Notes under the pieces: model-generated
Seen by the model: only the letters and a program-made list of their open reading frames with translations
Databases searched by the model: none
Told to the model about the DNA's origin: nothing
Part shown: piece after piece, positions 1-8,784 of the stretch
Numbering within the stretch: the stretch's first letter is position 1
Layout of the letters: each line of letters begins with the position of its first letter
Assembly (NCBI RefSeq): GCF_030068455.1
Contig: NZ_JAQOSQ010000009.1
Span: forward strand, 122,755-186,754
DNA: 64,000 nucleotides
Direction: 5' to 3'
Source: Roseofilum casamattae BLCC-M143
Lineage (GTDB): Bacteria; Cyanobacteriota; Cyanobacteriia; Cyanobacteriales; Desertifilaceae
Translations under genes and position numbers: made by a program

Positions 1-1
1 T

Positions 2-2644
2 ATTGCTGGAATGGGTAAGGCAGCCGGCGCGATCGTCCAATTAATTTATACCGTCATCACGAAAGGACCTGCGGCGGCTTGGGAATTTATCATTGATATC
101 ATTGACGAGATGAAAGGACTCTTCATCAAAGAGCTGAGTATTATGGTCAGTATTGAAATCGTCAAAGCTGCCGTTATGTGGTTGATTGGTCTCCTCAATC
201 CGGCGTCCGCAATTATCAAAATCATTAAAGCTGTTGTCCAAGTCATTATTTTCTTTGTCGAGAATTACAAGAAAATAATTGAATTAATTAAAACGATTTT
301 TGCGGGTTTAGCAATGATTGCTAGAGGCGATAAAGCCGGATTCTCGAAAGCAGTAGAAATGGTATTAGCCGGACTGATTCCCATTGGTTTATCATTCTTA
401 GCTAGTCTGATCGGGATAGGCGGAATTGCTAATAAGATTCGCAAGATTGTCAAGAAGGTAACCGGACCATTCCGCAAGAAATTGAAAAAGCTGTTTGATA
501 AAGTAGCTGCGCCCTTTAAGAAAGCATTTGGAAAAGCGAAAGCTTGGGGAACAAAGAAATATAATAGCGCGAAAGAGTGGGGAACAAAGAAATACAATAA
601 CGCAAAAGATAAAGCAACAGCCGCGAAAGATAAATTCAAAGAAAAATTCACTCCGAAGAAGAAGAAAGACAAGAAAAAGACAGAGAAAGAACAACAGCGA
701 GATGAATACAAACGCAAGGTTGAGAAGCAGAAGACCGAAGTCAAGCAGATTATTTCTCAGGGCGAAAGCCGAGGAGAACAACTGATTGAAGACCGGCGAG
801 ATCCGAAAGAAGTGAAGAAAGGGCTGAAAAACCTAGAATCTTCCGTTGAGGAAGGGAAAGAATTTGCTCAAGTGAAAAGTGTTAAGGTCAGCACGGGCAT
901 GATGGGTGGATTTAGCAACAAGTACACCCTAACGGGAACGATTAAGAAGCTGAAGATTCCGAAAAAGAGTTCAAAAGCGCGCCGTCAACCCGTTGCTGGC
1001 AACGCGAATCTGCCCGCAGAAGCCTTGCAAGCTCAAGCCGATCCAATGGTGGTGCAACTGAAGAAAGATAAGTGGAAAGATAAGAAAAATAAACTCATTG
1101 TCGATGATAAATCTAGCTCCAGTAAATTTATCCTAGAGGCAAGATTGATCGATGAATCGGATGTACTCTCCGTATTAGGTCGGGAGATCGAACGCAAAGC
1201 TCGGAAGTTTCAAGGCCAACAGCCGACAGTGCGATTTAAACCCCTGTTGCCGAAGTACAAAAAACAATACGATCTCACCTCCATTAACCTAGCAAATCGT
1301 ACGGGATTGATGGATAGAGCCGATCGCCAGGTCGAATACGAAATTACCGCTAGAGTTCCGGTACAAGAGACCAACGCGAAGCGGAAAGAAGCTCCCGGCA
1401 GTTTTGCTGGCGCGCCCCTCAATAACAATATCGAACTGCGGATTCAGCGATCGCAAGGCAAAGGCGAACCCCTCAGCTCTCCCGTGCGACAACCCATGGA
1501 ACAAGCCTTTGGCACGGACTTTAGCGGCGTGAGAATCCACCGCAAAACTGAAGGCGATACCCTCAGTCGCTCCCTGAATGCGAAAGCCTTTACCACCGGG
1601 CAAGATATCTATTTCCGCAGCAATACCTACCGCCCCAACACCTCCTCTGGCGGCCACTTGCTGGCTCACGAACTCACTCACGTGGTGCAACAGTCGGGGG
1701 AGAAACCGCAAGTACAGCGCTCTCCCTTCTTTCCCAACCAACTCATACAGCGGCAAGGAGACGGGCCGCCTCCACGTCCTCTGTTAAGTCAGCATGCAAC
1801 CATTATTCAACGCGACGGAGAAGACGACGTTCCCGATACAGAAGGCGGTGGCAGTGGCGTGGCAGTTGGAGCCGTGTTAGCAGGAACTGCGGTGAAACTA
1901 ATGGACGAGTCATCGCAATCGGGTACAAAAACTAATGTCGATGTTTATAAAGATATCGATAAGAAAAAAGGAACTTTAGACGTCTTTGTCAGAGTGCAAA
2001 AAATTCAGAAAGAACAAGAAGCAGGAATGCCCGACGATCTCACAGAAGGGATTCCAGACTTTACCCGCACCCTGATTGCTCGCTATATCGAACGGATTAT
2101 TCAGCAAGATCCCGCACCGGATATCGTCACGCAAAAACTGCCGGAAGTCGTTCTTAAGTTTGACCTAGATATGGTCAAACTAGCAGGATATACCCAAGTT
2201 GGAGAAAGCTATGAGTATACAATACTGGTTGAAGGTAACCCGAAATCAGTCGCTCGCAAGAAAATTGAAGCGATGCTGAAGAAAATGGCGAAATTGGTCA
2301 GTCCGAACAAGGAGTTAGCCAATCAACAGCAAGATGGCAGTGCCGAACTACCATCTCAATCTGCGAATTCGAGGAAATCGAAAAATACAGAGAACTCTAG
2401 AAATACAGAAACCCCAGGAGAAACCCAAGAAGGCACTCGAGAGAGACAAGAACGGAGTTCGTCGAATGTGACAACGCAACGGCCGCAACCGACTCGTAAG
2501 GCGAGACCGACGAATACGCAAACTGCTGAAGGGGAAATGGCTGGTGCGCCACCGGCCTTGAGTACGAAAACTCAAATTAAGCCGACGGGCAATCCAAAAA
2601 CCTTCTATGTTAAGGCTCGCGTCGATCCCGAAGATAGGCAATGA
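2..2644 (+). CDS. eCIS-core (DUF4157) protein, probably 5'-truncated by the window edge
   Basis: Large protein of the type that accompanies extracellular contractile injection systems. The reading frame is open to the first base. The first ATG is at 11, but the preceding codons read on smoothly, so the true N-terminus probably lies outside. Counting from that ATG, residues 1-150 hold several hydrophobic helices, 150-260 are very Lys-rich with repeats of the type AWGTKKYN, and about 487-560 form the DUF4157/eCIS core domain with a zincin-like HELTH motif at 553-557. The tail from about 790 is low-complexity and polar. The HExxH suggests a zinc peptidase fold. In this family the domain marks cargo or accessory proteins of contractile injection systems, and eCIS structural genes lie at the other end of this window. 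Cargo, assembly factor or toxin cannot be decided from sequence. Confidence 0.75.
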   Translation: MAGMGKAAGAIVQLIYTVITKGPAAAWEFIIDIIDEMKGLFIKELSIMVSIEIVKAAVMWLIGLLNPASAIIKIIKAVVQVIIFFVENYKKIIELIKTIFAGLAMIARGDKAGFSKAVEMVLAGLIPIGLSFLASLIGIGGIANKIRKIVKKVTGPFRKKLKKLFDKVAAPFKKAFGKAKAWGTKKYNSAKEWGTKKYNNAKDKATAAKDKFKEKFTPKKKKDKKKTEKEQQRDEYKRKVEKQKTEVKQIISQGESRGEQLIEDRRDPKEVKKGLKNLESSVEEGKEFAQVKSVKVSTGMMGGFSNKYTLTGTIKKLKIPKKSSKARRQPVAGNANLPAEALQAQADPMVVQLKKDKWKDKKNKLIVDDKSSSSKFILEARLIDESDVLSVLGREIERKARKFQGQQPTVRFKPLLPKYKKQYDLTSINLANRTGLMDRADRQVEYEITARVPVQETNAKRKEAPGSFAGAPLNNNIELRIQRSQGKGEPLSSPVRQPMEQAFGTDFSGVRIHRKTEGDTLSRSLNAKAFTTGQDIYFRSNTYRPNTSSGGHLLAHELTHVVQQSGEKPQVQRSPFFPNQLIQRQGDGPPPRPLLSQHATIIQRDGEDDVPDTEGGGSGVAVGAVLAGTAVKLMDESSQSGTKTNVDVYKDIDKKKGTLDVFVRVQKIQKEQEAGMPDDLTEGIPDFTRTLIARYIERIIQQDPAPDIVTQKLPEVVLKFDLDMVKLAGYTQVGESYEYTILVEGNPKSVARKKIEAMLKKMAKLVSPNKELANQQQDGSAELPSQSANSRKSKNTENSRNTETPGETQEGTRERQERSSSNVTTQRPQPTRKARPTNTQTAEGEMAGAPPALSTKTQIKPTGNPKTFYVKARVDPEDRQ

Positions 2645-2791
2645 TAATTTATCCCTCTTTTGTCACTCTGGGAAAACCTTTATCTTGACTGAATTCTAGA
2701 CTTCTTACAGGATAGGCGATCGCTCTTGCCCGCAATTATGATAGGATTATGAAATATGAAACGATCGTGAAATCCATCGTCCTCTTGCTCA

Positions 2792-3790
2792 ATGTCATCC
2801 ATTTTCCGATTCCAAGGCACCATCTTGACCTGCATTCTCGTATTGGGGATATCCCTAGCTAGCTGCAGTGGAAGCCAGACTGGAGAGACCCCCAATCCAT
2901 CAGAGAACGTAACAGAATCGCCAATCTCCACCGATTTATCAGACGAAAGTGAAGGCAAAAAGAAAGTCCTTACCACTTTTACTATCCTCGCAGACATCGC
3001 CCGCAACATAGCTGGAGACAAGCTAGTTGTAGAATCGATTACCCGCATTGGTGCAGAAATCCACGGTTACGAACCGACTCCCAGCGACTTGATTAAAGCC
3101 CAAGATGCGGATTTACTGCTCTACAACGGTATGAATCTAGAGCGATGGTTCGAGCAATTTTTGGGTAATTTAGAAGACATACCTTCCGTGCTCCTCACCG
3201 AAGGTATTGCCCCCATTCCCATCGCCGAAGGCCCCTACACCAATCTTCCCAATCCTCACGCTTGGATGTCTCCGCAAAACGCCCTCATCTACGTCGAGAA
3301 TATTCGTAAAGCCTTTATTACTCTCGACCCCGAAAATGCCGAAACCTACAATGCCAATGCTGCCGCTTACATCGAGCAACTGAAAGTCATTGATGCCGAA
3401 TTGCGTTCTGACTTAGCACGAGTTCCCGAAGATCGGCGTTATTTGGTCAGTTGTGAAGGTGCCTTTTCTTATCTGGCTCGCGACTATGGTCTCAAAGAGA
3501 TTTATATGTGGCCGATTAATGCCGAGCAACAGTTCACTCCCAAACAAGTAAAGGACGTTATTGAAAAAGTCAAACGCAACAATGTACTCACTATTTTTTG
3601 TGAAAGTACCGTCAGCAGCGAAGGACAAAAACAAGTGGCGAAAACGACGGGTTCCAGATTTGGAGGCAATCTTTATGTTGATTCATTGTCTGCAGAAGAA
3701 GGACCGGTTCCCACATTTTTAGAACTGCTCGAGTATGACGCTCGGACGATTTCCAATGGGTTACTTGCGGGAGAGGTAAGAAAACAGTGA
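2792..3790 (+). CDS. mntC: Manganese ABC transporter, substrate-binding lipoprotein
   Basis: Periplasmic metal-binding lipoprotein of the cluster 9 (ZnuA/MntC) family, which delivers Mn2+ to the MntAB permease. A signal peptide ends in a lipobox, LASC at 22-25, and an acidic Ser/Thr-rich linker follows. The four expected metal ligands are visible: His91 (IHGYEP), His156 (NPHAWMSP), Glu222 and Asp297 (YVDSLS). This His2-Glu-Asp set is the one known for cyanobacterial MntC. Cys221 and Cys270 match in spacing the redox-active disulfide described for Synechocystis MntC, and there is no His-rich loop as in ZnuA; both favour manganese. It is the first gene of a three-gene unit with mntA 50 bp downstream. 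No strong ribosome site precedes the ATG. Confidence 0.85.
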   Translation: MSSIFRFQGTILTCILVLGISLASCSGSQTGETPNPSENVTESPISTDLSDESEGKKKVLTTFTILADIARNIAGDKLVVESITRIGAEIHGYEPTPSDLIKAQDADLLLYNGMNLERWFEQFLGNLEDIPSVLLTEGIAPIPIAEGPYTNLPNPHAWMSPQNALIYVENIRKAFITLDPENAETYNANAAAYIEQLKVIDAELRSDLARVPEDRRYLVSCEGAFSYLARDYGLKEIYMWPINAEQQFTPKQVKDVIEKVKRNNVLTIFCESTVSSEGQKQVAKTTGSRFGGNLYVDSLSAEEGPVPTFLELLEYDARTISNGLLAGEVRKQ

Positions 3791-3840
3791 GAGACATGAA
3801 ATCTCAAGTCCACTTAAGCTATTTCAATCCAGAATAAATA

Positions 3841-4581
3841 ATGAATCAGATCGATATTACTGTAGATAATGTCAGCGTCACTTATAGTAATGCTCGCTTG
3901 GCGCTCTACAATGCAAACTGTGTCGTCGAATCCGGAACGATTACTGCTCTAGTCGGACCGAATGGTGGAGGAAAATCGACGTTATTTAAGTCAATTATGG
4001 GCTTTTTACAGCCGATTCAAGGAGAAATTGCGATCGCAAACTTACCAGTCAAACAGGCGCAAAAACAGCAGTTGATGGCTTATGTACCTCAATCTGATGA
4101 GGTGGATTGGAACTTTCCAGTCAGTGTCTTTGATGTTGCGATTATGGGTCGGTATGGATATATGAATCTGTTGCGAATTCCGAGCCAAAAAGATAGGTGC
4201 TTGGCGATGGAAAGTCTGGAGCGAGTCGGGATGGCTCAGTTTCGCGATCGCCAAATTGGCGAACTTTCAGGAGGACAGAAAAAACGGGTGTTTTTGGCAC
4301 GGGCACTGGCACAAGAGGGGCGAGCAATTTTGTTAGACGAACCCTTTACTGGCGTGGATGTAAAAACCGAAAAACAGATTATCGATCTGTTAATACAATT
4401 GCGTACAGAAGGGCATACAATTTTGGTGTCTACTCACGATTTATCTTCAATTTCCACGTTCTGCGATCGCACGATCTTCCTCAATAAAACAATCATCGCT
4501 TCTGGCAAGACTGAAGACATATTTACTGAAGAAAATTTATCCCTCGTATTCGGTAGCTTGCCTTTGAATAGTTGGAGCTAA
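3841..4581 (+). CDS. mntA: Manganese ABC transporter, ATPase subunit
   Basis: Cytoplasmic ATPase that powers Mn2+ uptake. It has a Walker A motif (GPNGGGKST), a Q-loop region ([10 protein letters not shown]), the ABC signature LSGGQKKR, Walker B (AILLDEPF) and a switch His (STHD). Its 246 residues are the usual length for this family. The motif VDWNFPVSV is typical of cluster 9 metal transporters. It lies between the binding protein and the permease, 26 bp before mntB, so the three are presumably one transcript. The order C-A-B is that of the classical cyanobacterial mntCAB operon. A zinc transporter is the main alternative, but the ligand set of the neighbouring binding protein argues for Mn. 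Confidence 0.85.
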   Translation: MNQIDITVDNVSVTYSNARLALYNANCVVESGTITALVGPNGGGKSTLFKSIMGFLQPIQGEIAIANLPVKQAQKQQLMAYVPQSDEVDWNFPVSVFDVAIMGRYGYMNLLRIPSQKDRCLAMESLERVGMAQFRDRQIGELSGGQKKRVFLARALAQEGRAILLDEPFTGVDVKTEKQIIDLLIQLRTEGHTILVSTHDLSSISTFCDRTIFLNKTIIASGKTEDIFTEENLSLVFGSLPLNSWS

Positions 4582-4607
4582 TTCAGTTAACGTGAAATCC
4601 GAGACTC

Positions 4608-5462
4608 ATGGATATAATTAATTGGTTTATCGAACCCTTACAATATGGATTTTTGCGACAAGCTATTTGGGTGAGTGCATTTGTCGGATTAGTCTGTGCG
4701 GTACTCTCTTGCTATATCACTCTAAAAGGATGGTCGCTCATGGGAGATGCCGTTTCTCATGCCGTGGTTCCTGGAGTCGTTGTTGCTTATGCACTCAATA
4801 TTCCCTTTGCCATCGGAGCCTTCATCTTCGGGTTTGGTGCCACCGTTGCTATTGGTTATGTGAAGTCCAAAACTCGACTGAAAGAAGATGCGGTCATTGG
4901 CGTGATTTTTACCGGATTTTTTGCCTTTGGCTTAGTCTTAGTTACCAAAATTCCGAGTAATATCGATCTATTTCATATCTTGTTTGGCAATGTTTTGGGA
5001 ATTTCCCGCTCGGATATTATCCAAACCTTAATAGCTGGAACTCTAACTTTATTGGTTATTCTGATTCGCCGCAAAGATTTATTACTATTTTGTTTCGATC
5101 CGAATCACGCTCAAGCCATCGGATTGAATACGCAGATGATGTATTATACCTTACTTTCCGTCTTAGCACTCACCATTGTTACGGCATTACAAACCGCAGG
5201 CATTATTCTGGTCATCGCAATGTTAGTGACTCCAGGAGCGATCGCCTATTTACTTAGCGATCGCTTCGATCGTATGCTGATTATCTCCACTGCCAGCAGT
5301 ATCTTCTCCTGCGTCTTCGGCACCTATCTCAGCTATCACTGGGATCTTTCCACCGGAGGTGCGATCGTTGTCCTGTTAACCCTGGTCTTTATCATCACCA
5401 TGATTTTTGCACCCAAATACGGTATCTTAGCTCAAAATGCCCCACAGCTTCCCAAAGAGTAA
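4608..5462 (+). CDS. mntB: Manganese ABC transporter, membrane subunit
   Basis: Integral membrane permease of the ABC-3 family (ZnuB/MntB). The 284 residues contain about eight to nine hydrophobic segments. The family motif around MGDAVSHAVVPGVVVAY lies near residues 45-61, and the coupling region HAQAIGLNT in the middle. It forms the channel through which Mn2+ from the lipoprotein crosses the inner membrane, driven by the ATPase encoded 26 bp upstream. Manganese import supports the photosystem II Mn cluster. The gene ends the operon; the next gene begins 180 bp downstream after an AT-rich stretch with no clear terminator. Confidence 0.85.
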   Translation: MDIINWFIEPLQYGFLRQAIWVSAFVGLVCAVLSCYITLKGWSLMGDAVSHAVVPGVVVAYALNIPFAIGAFIFGFGATVAIGYVKSKTRLKEDAVIGVIFTGFFAFGLVLVTKIPSNIDLFHILFGNVLGISRSDIIQTLIAGTLTLLVILIRRKDLLLFCFDPNHAQAIGLNTQMMYYTLLSVLALTIVTALQTAGIILVIAMLVTPGAIAYLLSDRFDRMLIISTASSIFSCVFGTYLSYHWDLSTGGAIVVLLTLVFIITMIFAPKYGILAQNAPQLPKE

Positions 5463-5642
5463 TTAAAAAGAGATATCCCTATGGGCAGCCTCTTGGTAAT
5501 TAATACTCAGGAAAAATGGCGCGATCGCAACCCAACTCCACCTCACAACCGAAGCATGTTACCGGTAGTAAAATTGTAAAATTAAGGATAGTCTATCCCC
5601 AAACTGGACAAAACGCCGATCTTCAACTGAGGTGAGTACCTG

Positions 5643-6083
5643 ATGAATGCTCCTGCGCTGCACGGCCATCTGCAAACCGTCCACCATTTTGCCCTGAACG
5701 TGCAAAATATGGAGGCTTCGCGCCACTTTTACGGTAACATTTTGGGACTGGAAGAATTGAGAGGCGATCGCATTCCCGAAACTCTAGTCCAGCTCGTTGC
5801 TGCCGGAAAAGTCGCTAATTTCCGCACCCCAGACGGTACGATTATTGACCTCTTCTGGGAACCGGAACTCTCTCCACCAGACCCCAATCCAACTCAACAA
5901 TTCACCCGCGCCAACCATCTCGCCTTCGACATCGCCCCCGAGGAGTTCGATCGCGCCGTTAGCGTCCTCAAACATCACCAAGTGGCGATCGACCACGGAC
6001 CGGTCGATCGCCCTACAGGAAGAGGTATTTATTTTTACGACCCTGATGGATTCATGCTCGAAATTCGCTGCAATCCCAATTAA
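5643..6083 (+). CDS. VOC (glyoxalase/dioxygenase-fold) family protein
   Basis: Small 146-residue protein of the vicinal oxygen chelate superfamily. Two beta-alpha-beta-beta-beta halves can be traced: HHFALNVQNMEASRHFYGNILG near the N-terminus and HLAFDIAPEEFDRAVSVL in the second half, ending with the typical YFYDPDGFMLEIRC. His14 or 15, His96 and Glu142 are in the positions normally used for metal binding. Members include glyoxalase I, fosfomycin-resistance thiol transferases and extradiol dioxygenases; the sequence does not say which reaction applies. It stands alone, converging on the cNMP-binding genes, with a copy of the AGAAACCGGGTTTCT inverted repeat just after its stop codon. Confidence 0.75.
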   Translation: MNAPALHGHLQTVHHFALNVQNMEASRHFYGNILGLEELRGDRIPETLVQLVAAGKVANFRTPDGTIIDLFWEPELSPPDPNPTQQFTRANHLAFDIAPEEFDRAVSVLKHHQVAIDHGPVDRPTGRGIYFYDPDGFMLEIRCNPN

Positions 6084-6094
6084 TGGGAGGCCTC

Positions 6095-6157
6095 AGAAAC
6101 CGGGTTTCTCGCTCGACCTGAAGTGGAAGTTGCATCTGTGGAAGAAACCCGGTTTCT
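6095..6157. repeat. Dispersed double-palindrome repeat, copy 1
   Basis: AGAAACCGGGTTTCT at 6095-6109 and AGAAACCCGGTTTCT at 6143-6157 are reverse complements of each other, and each is nearly self-complementary, separated by 33 nt of loop. The same pair recurs at 10903-10962 and 25431-25494. It sits between two convergent genes, so it could act as a bidirectional terminator, although no T-tract follows. Confidence 0.85.
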
Positions 6158-6175
6158 TGCCTCGCGTTTGGTGAA

Positions 6176-7252
6176 TTAAATGTACCGAGAAATATCTTCT
6201 TGGCAATCATCGGCCAGATAAGATAAGGCACGGAAGCGCAACCCCACCAACTGGTCGTAGAGAGGATTTAGCTTACACATCGGCGGAATATGCACGATCT
6301 TGTGGCCGAAGAGCTTAATATCGCGCTCGAAGGGACATTGGGGAGGAATGGCTTTACACAAAAATCGAGCCATATACGGCGTATTAATATCCAAACCGTC
6401 CAACCATTGGCGCACCGGATGCAACACGTCGCCTTCGGGGAACGTCGCTTGCAGTTTCTCCAATAGCGCTTGTCGTCTTTCTTCGGTTATCGCTTCCGAG
6501 CTAATCAATAACACCTTCAGCGCATCTAGCACTTCACCCGAGGGTTCCAGAGCGGCGCAATAGTCTTGCAACACCTTATCTTCACTCTCGGAATAAGTAC
6601 CATTGGCCAGGGCCATAATGACCCCAGTCCGGAGAAAGTTCTCGGCGATCGCCGTCTCTCGTCCCAAAACCGCCGCTAACTCTTCCCCAGTAATGGGTTT
6701 GAGCGATCCTAAATTAACATTACTGCCCAACTCATCCTGAATCAACCCTTCAATCAACTCTTTCTCTTCCGGGTTATATTCGCCATCGGCCCAAGCAATA
6801 GTCAGCAGACCTCGCAACCACGCCGTAATATGACGATTCAACACGCGCACTCGCTGGCACAACACCCGAATAATATTCAATCCTAATTCTGGATGAGTTT
6901 CAATAGCCGCAAATAGATCCTCTTGGGATAACACCAAACACTTACAATCTTCTAATGCCGTTACCGCTGCTGAATGACATTCGGCATCTAACACCGACAT
7001 TTCGCCGAAAGGATCGCCAGGATTGAGCTGAGCTAACCGGAGACCGCCTAAGTGGACTTCTGCTCGACCGGAGACCAAGATATAAAGATAAGACCCTGCC
7101 TCATCTTGACGAAAAATAGTGTAACCTGCCGGAAATTCAATTTCACCTAACTTATCCGCCAGTTCCGCTAAAAACCGCTCTTGACTGTCGTCAATATCTT
7201 GGAAAATAGAAACGTTGTGTAAAAGTTGTAGAGACTGCGTAGAAATCGTCAT
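6176..7252 (-). CDS. cNMP-binding / TerB-like / Mo-dependent nitrogenase C-terminal domain protein
   Basis: Three-domain cytoplasmic protein of 358 residues. Residues about 15-125 are a Crp-type cyclic-nucleotide-binding beta-roll, with GDPFGEMSVLD as the phosphate-binding cassette. Residues about 140-265 are a helical TerB-like region (TIAWADGEYNPEEKE). Residues about 275-358 match the domain named Mo-dependent nitrogenase C-terminus (PF06967), with CPFERDIKLFGHKIVHIPP and CKLNPLYDQLVGLRFRAL. No DNA-binding helix-turn-helix follows the CNB domain, so it is not a simple CRP regulator. It overlaps the upstream cNMP gene by 4 bp (ATGA), implying translational coupling. No nitrogenase genes are nearby. 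The role is unknown; ligand-dependent signalling is an inference. Confidence 0.75.
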   Translation of the reverse strand: MTISTQSLQLLHNVSIFQDIDDSQERFLAELADKLGEIEFPAGYTIFRQDEAGSYLYILVSGRAEVHLGGLRLAQLNPGDPFGEMSVLDAECHSAAVTALEDCKCLVLSQEDLFAAIETHPELGLNIIRVLCQRVRVLNRHITAWLRGLLTIAWADGEYNPEEKELIEGLIQDELGSNVNLGSLKPITGEELAAVLGRETAIAENFLRTGVIMALANGTYSESEDKVLQDYCAALEPSGEVLDALKVLLISSEAITEERRQALLEKLQATFPEGDVLHPVRQWLDGLDINTPYMARFLCKAIPPQCPFERDIKLFGHKIVHIPPMCKLNPLYDQLVGLRFRALSYLADDCQEDISRYI

Positions 7253-7755
7253 GGCATCAGTTGCTGCTGTACTTGGTTGTAAAATAAATCTTCAGAAGCT
7301 CCAAACAGGCGATTGAGACTGCGCACGCGCTGGCACAAGTGCTGAATAATTTTGATGGTAACTTTGGGCCTCTCCTTAATCGCTTGGTAAATTTGTTCTT
7401 GAGTTAAGACCAAACATTTACTCGGTTCAACTGTCGTGACTGATGCCGATCGCGGCCGGAACTCGAGGATAGCCATTTCGCCAAAATAAGACCCGGAGGT
7501 CACTTCTGCCAGTTGCACGTCATCTAAATGAATTTTCACGCGGCCGGAGACCAAGATATAAAGGAGATCGCCGCGATCGCCTTGTGCGAAAATCCTGCGA
7601 TCTGCGGGAAACTGTACTTCTTCTAAACGAGTCACTAACTGTTGCAGAAACTCAGTTTGCGCTAAATCTTGAAACAAGACGACACCCTGCAAAAATTGCA
7701 GTCGTTCTGCCGCACTCATGGTTGGGGTCGGGTTATTATCTGTATCGATGGCCAT
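7249..7755 (-). CDS. Cyclic nucleotide-binding domain protein
   Basis: 168-residue protein consisting almost only of one Crp-like cNMP-binding domain (FAQGDRGDLLYILVSGRVKIH, then GSYFGEMAILEFRPRSASV, the phosphate-binding cassette with the conserved Arg-Ser). A short helical tail follows with no output domain. It is the first gene of a two-gene unit, and its stop codon overlaps the start of the three-domain cNMP protein. The two CNB domains are clearly similar, so the pair probably arose by duplication and may form a heteromer. Ligand (cAMP, cGMP or none) and target are not evident. Confidence 0.75.
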   Translation of the reverse strand: MAIDTDNNPTPTMSAAERLQFLQGVVLFQDLAQTEFLQQLVTRLEEVQFPADRRIFAQGDRGDLLYILVSGRVKIHLDDVQLAEVTSGSYFGEMAILEFRPRSASVTTVEPSKCLVLTQEQIYQAIKERPKVTIKIIQHLCQRVRSLNRLFGASEDLFYNQVQQQLMP

Positions 7756-7854
7756 AAGCTATCGGAAAATAAAACTAAGTATTAATTCTTTGTATTATTA
7801 CATTCCCTCCAGGGTAACAGTTGCCCATAGGGAATGACTACTCTGATGCTTCTC

Positions 7855-8229
7855 TTATGCTTCTGGATGAATGGCATACTTCTCTAATATTTCCAAAGGC
7901 ACGATCGCTAACGTATTCAGATGGGTTGCAGACAAGATTACTGGTGGCGCCACATTCGCTTCTAGAGCTTCTTTCCAGCGGGAGGCACACAAACACCAGC
8001 GGTCTCCAGGTTTGAGTCCGGGAAAGCGATAGGCCGGTACGGGAGTACTCAGATCGTTGCCTTGCTGGCGGGTAAATTCCAAGAATTCTTCCGTCATTTT
8101 GGCACAGACCACGTGAATGCCGACGTCTCCCGGTCCGGTTTCGCAATATCCGCTGCGATAGAACCCAGTCATCGGGTCAGTGCAGCAGACTTGTAACGGT
8201 TGGTTCAATACATTTTTTGCTTCTGACAT
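7855..8229 (-). CDS. DUF2237 family protein
   Basis: 124-residue conserved protein of unknown function. It shows the family pattern NVLNQPLQVCCTDPMTGFYR, GPGDVGIHVVCAKMTEEFLEF, and the PGLKPGDRWCLCASRWKEA block, with several conserved Cys residues (two adjacent near the N-terminus and Cys-Leu-Cys later). The frame continues 22 codons further upstream, but the family homology begins at the ATG at 8229, which I take as the start. It is a single gene running divergently from the xisH/xisI remnants. No catalytic function is established, to my knowledge. Confidence 0.75.
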   Translation of the reverse strand: MSEAKNVLNQPLQVCCTDPMTGFYRSGYCETGPGDVGIHVVCAKMTEEFLEFTRQQGNDLSTPVPAYRFPGLKPGDRWCLCASRWKEALEANVAPPVILSATHLNTLAIVPLEILEKYAIHPEA

Positions 8230-8347
8230 GCGGGTTTCTTGGTGATGCGATCGACTCTCGGGTCTTATTAAAGCCGATCGCGATAGTTCGGTCAACGTCG
8301 GAAGTTCGCGATCTATAATAAGGTTCTGCTCTTACCCTTCGATTTCA

Positions 8348-8461
8348 GGTTTAAGAGAATTCTTTTGTCGCCCGTTTGCCGAAACAACAATTCAAGAAGC
8401 ACAATTAAATCTTTTAGTATTCGATCCAAATCGAGAGGTCATTGTCGAATGGAAAAAATAG
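8348..8461 (+). pseudogene. Remnant of xisH (C-terminal part only)
   Basis: In the frame ending at TAG 8459-8461, the translation reads GLREFFCRPFAETTIQEAQ and continues with LNLLVFDPNREVIVEWKK. This has the form of the C-terminus of XisH (fdxN-element excision controlling factor), whose members end in a similar LLVFDP..E.IVxW. Upstream of 8348 the similarity stops and no start codon or further XisH sequence is visible, so about two thirds of the gene is gone. Its last codons overlap the start of xisI, the normal arrangement of an xisH-xisI pair. Confidence 0.6.
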
Positions 8462-8784
8462 ATTGGTATCGCCAAAATATTGAAAAAATTCTCGATCGCT
8501 ATGGTTCGGTCAAACCGGCAAATGGCGATATTGAAGTCTATACCTGTTTTGACCGAGAAAACGACCATTATCAGGTATTTCACGCCGGATGGAATCGTCA
8601 CATGCGCATATTCGGCCCCTTGATTCACATCGATATTCTCAACAATAAACTTTGGATTCAACACGATGGAACCGAAGTGGGGGTTGCCAACGAACTTGTC
8701 GAGTTGGGCATCCCCAAAGCAGAAATTGTCTTAGCTTACCATGCTCCGTTTATGCGTCAATACGATGGGTTTGCTGTTGAGTAG
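8449..8784 (+). CDS. XisI family protein
   Basis: 111-residue protein of the XisI family, known as an excision controlling factor of the fdxN element in heterocystous cyanobacteria but very widespread as XisH-XisI pairs. The start is the ATG at 8449 (MEKIDWYRQNIEKIL); an in-frame extension to 8365 encodes no family sequence and lies on xisH remnant DNA. Family blocks visible are YTCFDRENDHYQVFHAGW and the central HIDILNNKLWIQHDGTE, then ANELVELGIPKAEIVLAYHAP. The usual partner xisH is reduced to a stump directly upstream, so this is an orphan. Excision, toxin-antitoxin-like or other roles remain open. Confidence 0.8.
   Translation: MEKIDWYRQNIEKILDRYGSVKPANGDIEVYTCFDRENDHYQVFHAGWNRHMRIFGPLIHIDILNNKLWIQHDGTEVGVANELVELGIPKAEIVLAYHAPFMRQYDGFAVE

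Noticed and set aside
265..744. 159-codon minus-strand frame inside the DUF4157 gene
   Set aside because: Phe/Leu/Ser-rich translation is the antisense of a Lys-rich coding stretch; the plus-strand protein is clearly the real one.
4197..4487. 96-codon frame inside mntA
   Set aside because: Alternative frame of a well-supported ABC ATPase gene.
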